Assembly: GCA_003448025.1 (NCBI GenBank)
Contig: DLXL01000038.1
Location: 2,637 to 10,612, forward strand
Length of the DNA: 7,976 nucleotides
DNA from: Saprospirales bacterium
GTDB taxonomy: Bacteria > Bacteroidota > Bacteroidia > Chitinophagales > Saprospiraceae
Direction of reading: 5' to 3'
This document shows, piece after piece, positions 5,903 to 7,976 of this stretch (positions are counted from its first letter, which is position 1; every line of letters begins with the position of its first letter). A program made the translations under genes and the position numbers. The notes beneath the pieces are model-generated. The model was not told the origin of the DNA, searched no databases, and saw only the letters and a list, made by a program, of their open reading frames with translations.

Positions 5903-7438
5903 CTAAAACTGAAAATAGATAAAGGCATTCGACCCAAAATTCCCCAAAAACGCCAACAGCCAGGCCAATATCGAAAACAAACCTAAACGCACCCAAGGGC
6001 GCTCAACTTGAAGCTGGTTCCAGTGAACCCGGATATTGCTGATTTCCACTGTCAGCAGAATACCGATCAAAAACACGCCTCTGATCACCTGAAATTTGTT
6101 AATCACCGCCCCAAAACGAAACCCTTCGCCGGAAAAAATACCGCTTAATACCGCGTTAGCCATTCCAAAACTATCCCCTCCGGCCAGTCCTACACTGCCA
6201 CTTCTGAAGTACACCCAGGCCAGAAGGGTGAGCGCATATACGGTTGCCATTTCCAAACCTGCGGATAGCATTCCGGGCAACCGAAGGGTGCTCACCATAT
6301 GACGCCATACCGGCGCTATGGTACGCTGGAGGATGAGGTACAAACCGTGTAAAAAGCCCCAGAAAACAAAGGCAAGATTAGCGCCATGCCAAAGTCCGCC
6401 AAGCAACATGGTGAGCATATTATTCCGGTACGTAGCCCATTTGCCACCACGATTACCACCTAAAGGAATATACAGATAATCCCGCAGCCAGGAAGACAAT
6501 GAAATATGCCAGCGGGTCCAGAATTCACTAAAACTGCGGGAGAAATACGGCGTCCGGAAGTTTTCCGGAAAATCATACCCCATCATGCGCGCCAGCCCGA
6601 TGGCGATATCGGAATACCCGGAAAAATCGCAATAGATCTGGAAGGAATAGAAAACAACCCCTATCCATAAATGCATGGATCCGAAAGTTTCCGGAGCCTG
6701 AAAGCATTGTTCCACAAAGGGCGCCAGGGAATCAGCTACCGCTATTTTTTTAAAAAACCCCCACAATACCCTTCCCATACCGGAATGCCAGCGCTGCCAG
6801 TTGAAACGCTTGTCTTCATTCATCTGATGCAGAAAATCTGCCGCCCGCACAATCGGCCCTGCTACCAATTGCGGAAAAAGGGCAATAAAGGTGGCGAATT
6901 TCAGCAGCGAAGGCTCCCAGGGAATTTCCTTTCGGTACACGTCTATGGTGTACGACATGCTTTGAAACGTATAAAACGAAATACCCACGGGCAAGATGAT
7001 GTTCAGGGTAGTCCAGGAGGGCGTCATGCCCAGGGAACTTACAAGGGCTGCCAGGCCGTCGGTGAAGAAGTTGAAGTATTTGAAGAATCCTAAAAAGCCC
7101 AGGTTCATCGCCATGCTGAGCAACAATACGGACTTGGGTTTCAAGCCAATCCCTGCAACCCACTGCGTAACATCCCCGAATTGCTGCAGCACCGGGCTGC
7201 CGTTTTCCCAGCTCCTGCGGGTTTCCTCCGGCCGATCCAGATAGCTGAGCCAAAGCCCAAACCACCAGTCCATCACGGTGGAGAATATGATCAGCGATAA
7301 AAACCTCCAGTCCCACCAGCCATAGAATACATAACTCGAAAGCAGGCACACCCAGGTACGCACTCGCCCCTTTGTCCCGAAGTACAAGGGGAAAAAGAGC
7401 AGGATAAAAACCAAAAATGGCAGCGAGGAAAAGGACAC
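5903..7438 (-). CDS. MBOAT-family membrane O-acyltransferase (AlgI/PatA-like)
   Basis: This is a 511-residue polytopic membrane protein of the AlgI type, which transfers acyl (usually acetyl) groups across the membrane to exported polysaccharides. It starts with the usual FSSLPFLVF membrane entry and VFYGWWDWRF. The MBOAT core reads IYCDFSGYSDIAIGLARMMGY (about 268-288), SEFWTRWHISLSSWLRDYLY (about 304-323), then IPLGGNRGG and LLGGLWHGA, where His351 is the presumed catalytic histidine. The protein ends in the typical FIYFQF. No ATG lies at the expected place. I chose the GTG that leaves the family-typical N-terminus; a TTG two codons upstream is the alternative. AlgI-type genes usually travel with an SGNH or AlgJ/AlgX-like gene, but downstream here is the convergent mutarotase gene with a 12-bp gap, so no partner is seen. 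The acceptor polymer is unknown. Confidence 0.93.
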   Translation of the reverse strand: MSFSSLPFLVFILLFFPLYFGTKGRVRTWVCLLSSYVFYGWWDWRFLSLIIFSTVMDWWFGLWLSYLDRPEETRRSWENGSPVLQQFGDVTQWVAGIGLKPKSVLLLSMAMNLGFLGFFKYFNFFTDGLAALVSSLGMTPSWTTLNIILPVGISFYTFQSMSYTIDVYRKEIPWEPSLLKFATFIALFPQLVAGPIVRAADFLHQMNEDKRFNWQRWHSGMGRVLWGFFKKIAVADSLAPFVEQCFQAPETFGSMHLWIGVVFYSFQIYCDFSGYSDIAIGLARMMGYDFPENFRTPYFSRSFSEFWTRWHISLSSWLRDYLYIPLGGNRGGKWATYRNNMLTMLLGGLWHGANLAFVFWGFLHGLYLILQRTIAPVWRHMVSTLRLPGMLSAGLEMATVYALTLLAWVYFRSGSVGLAGGDSFGMANAVLSGIFSGEGFRFGAVINKFQVIRGVFLIGILLTVEISNIRVHWNQLQVERPWVRLGLFSILAWLLAFLGNFGSNAFIYFQF

Positions 7439-7446
7439 GCACAAAG

Positions 7447-7499
7447 AACGCAGATTTTTTGGAATGCGGAGTAGGATATGGAACGCGGATGACGCGGAT
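7447..7499. repeat. Cluster of AACGCGGAT-type repeats
   Basis: Four related 9-mers are present: AACGCAGAT (7447), AATGCGGAG (7463), AACGCGGAT (7482) and GACGCGGAT (7491); the last two are adjacent. Read on the minus strand they are ATCCGCGTT-like units, a pattern I recognise from Bacteroidota intergenic regions. The cluster occupies the immediate upstream leader of the MBOAT gene, so it could affect its promoter or 5' untranslated region. Confidence 0.6.
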
Positions 7500-7505
7500 T
7501 TTTCA

Positions 7506-7522
7506 TGCTGCCTGCGGCAGCA
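7506..7522 (-). terminator. Hairpin, possible terminator of the upstream minus-strand fragment
   Basis: TGCTGCC and GGCAGCA form a perfect 7-bp stem around a 3-nt loop. On the minus strand it begins 15 nt after the TAA of the small fragment to its right and is followed by TGAAAAATCC, an A-rich rather than T-rich tail. It is therefore a strong hairpin but not a classical intrinsic terminator. It separates the AT-rich right edge from the MBOAT gene. Confidence 0.35.
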
Positions 7523-7536
7523 ATCATTGGAGTGTT

Positions 7537-7794
7537 TTAGACGTTTTCATTACTTAGGTTTATATCTCCGTTTGGCAGAGTTTGATGCGGGAAACCATTT
7601 TTTCGGAGGATGGTCAATATCTGCATCCTGAAATCCAACCAACCAGTTCCATTATAATGAGGCATTGCATTTGTTTCATTATAGATTTTAACCATTTTAC
7701 TTATGTCGGAGTCGGAAGGTTCCTTTTGCCCGGCTTTAAGGTTTAAGACTTCCAGTGAAAGCGGCTTGGAAGCCGAATATCTACTGGATCCATT
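7537..7794 (-). pseudogene. Possible gene remnant or very short gene of unknown function
   Basis: An 85-codon frame is open between two stops (the upstream TAA is at 7795-7797) but has no ATG, GTG or TTG near its beginning. The first ATG is at 7695 and would give only 52 residues (MVKIYNETNAMPHYNGTGWL and onward). The preceding residues, SASKPLSLEVLNLKAGQKEP, look like ordinary protein, which suggests the missing part is the N-terminus, lost by deletion or frameshift. A 16-codon ATG frame overlaps its start in another frame. I do not recognise the family. The fragment lies 6 bp past the stop of another minus-strand coding fragment, in DNA visibly more AT-rich than the sugar genes. Confidence 0.35.
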
Positions 7795-7800
7795 TTATGT

Positions 7801-7976
7801 CTAATGCGGAGCTTTTTCTATTCTGCAAATCCACGGATCTCTACTCAAATACCGTATGTCCAGCGTATCACCAATTTTAACTTCACGGTGAGTATGTGTA
7901 TAATAGTGTTTGTTGTCAATCCCATTTAAGTATGATATTAAGTCTAATCTATTATTTATAAAATATCTCCCTCCAT
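7801..7976 (-). CDS. C-terminal part of an unrecognised protein (5' end outside the window)
   Basis: An open frame enters from the right edge on the minus strand and runs 57 codons to a TAG. The visible C-terminus includes YFINNRLDLISYLNGID, YYTHTHREVKIGDTLDIRY and SRDPWICRIEK. The pattern hydrophobic-GDT-hydrophobic-x-Y-x-x-x-DP near the end is reminiscent of the last strands of small membrane-associated DUF3592-like proteins, but this is a weak resemblance. By hand count the last 116 bp are about 30% G+C, against about 57% in a sampled 60-bp line of the GMC gene, suggesting a different origin or a poorly constrained region. Confidence 0.5.
   Translation of the reverse strand, partial: GGRYFINNRLDLISYLNGIDNKHYYTHTHREVKIGDTLDIRYLSRDPWICRIEKAPH

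Noticed and set aside
6671..7093. A 140-codon plus-strand frame opposite the MBOAT gene
   Set aside because: It is antisense to clear membrane segments of the acyltransferase and its translation has no recognisable features.

Overview
The window looks like a chromosomal piece of a member of the Bacteroidota, probably a Saprospiria- or Chitinophagia-like environmental bacterium. This placement is inferred from several signs: protein families typical of that phylum (a DUF5077/DUF3472 secreted protein, a GMC oxidoreductase paired with a gluconate 2-dehydrogenase subunit 3 protein, and the Bacteroidota form of rhamnose mutarotase), AT-rich leaders without strong Shine-Dalgarno sites, -7-like boxes resembling TAnnTTTG, and several short intergenic repeats of a kind common in these genomes. 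No rRNA, tRNA, CRISPR array, integrase or transposase is visible.

Left part (1-2500): a minus-strand two-gene operon. A GMC-family FAD oxidoreductase is transcribed first, followed by its small Tat-signal subunit. Together they resemble the periplasmic FAD-dependent sugar dehydrogenases. The large subunit has no signal peptide of its own and carries a CX5CX3C cysteine pattern like the iron-sulfur site of bacterial FAD-glucose dehydrogenase. A 4 x 7-bp tandem repeat lies between the two genes.

Centre (2500-5900): a divergent intergenic region, then three plus-strand genes: an exported DUF5077-DUF3472 protein, an unusual fusion of a class I nucleotidyltransferase (RfaE/HldE C-terminal type) with a divergent GHMP kinase, and a rhamnose/fucose-type mutarotase. 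The first two genes share a promoter-like box (GACCTTCG) 40-50 bp before their starts. The fusion gene and the mutarotase gene are separated by a repeat element: four helically phased GTCATT copies, then a large imperfect palindrome with 32-bp arms matching at 30 of 32 positions.

Right part (5900-7976): an AlgI-type MBOAT O-acyltransferase on the minus strand, convergent with the mutarotase gene and with no SGNH/AlgJ/AlgX-like partner downstream. Its upstream side holds another dispersed repeat (AACGCGGAT-type units), a hairpin, and an AT-rich stretch with two short minus-strand coding fragments, one running off the window.

Taken together the genes suggest carbohydrate handling: periplasmic sugar oxidation, intracellular activation of a sugar by kinase and nucleotidyl transfer, sugar anomer conversion, and O-acylation of an exported polysaccharide. 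The window does not show that they form one pathway. The most unusual items are the nucleotidyltransferase-GHMP kinase fusion and the composite repeat element downstream of it.
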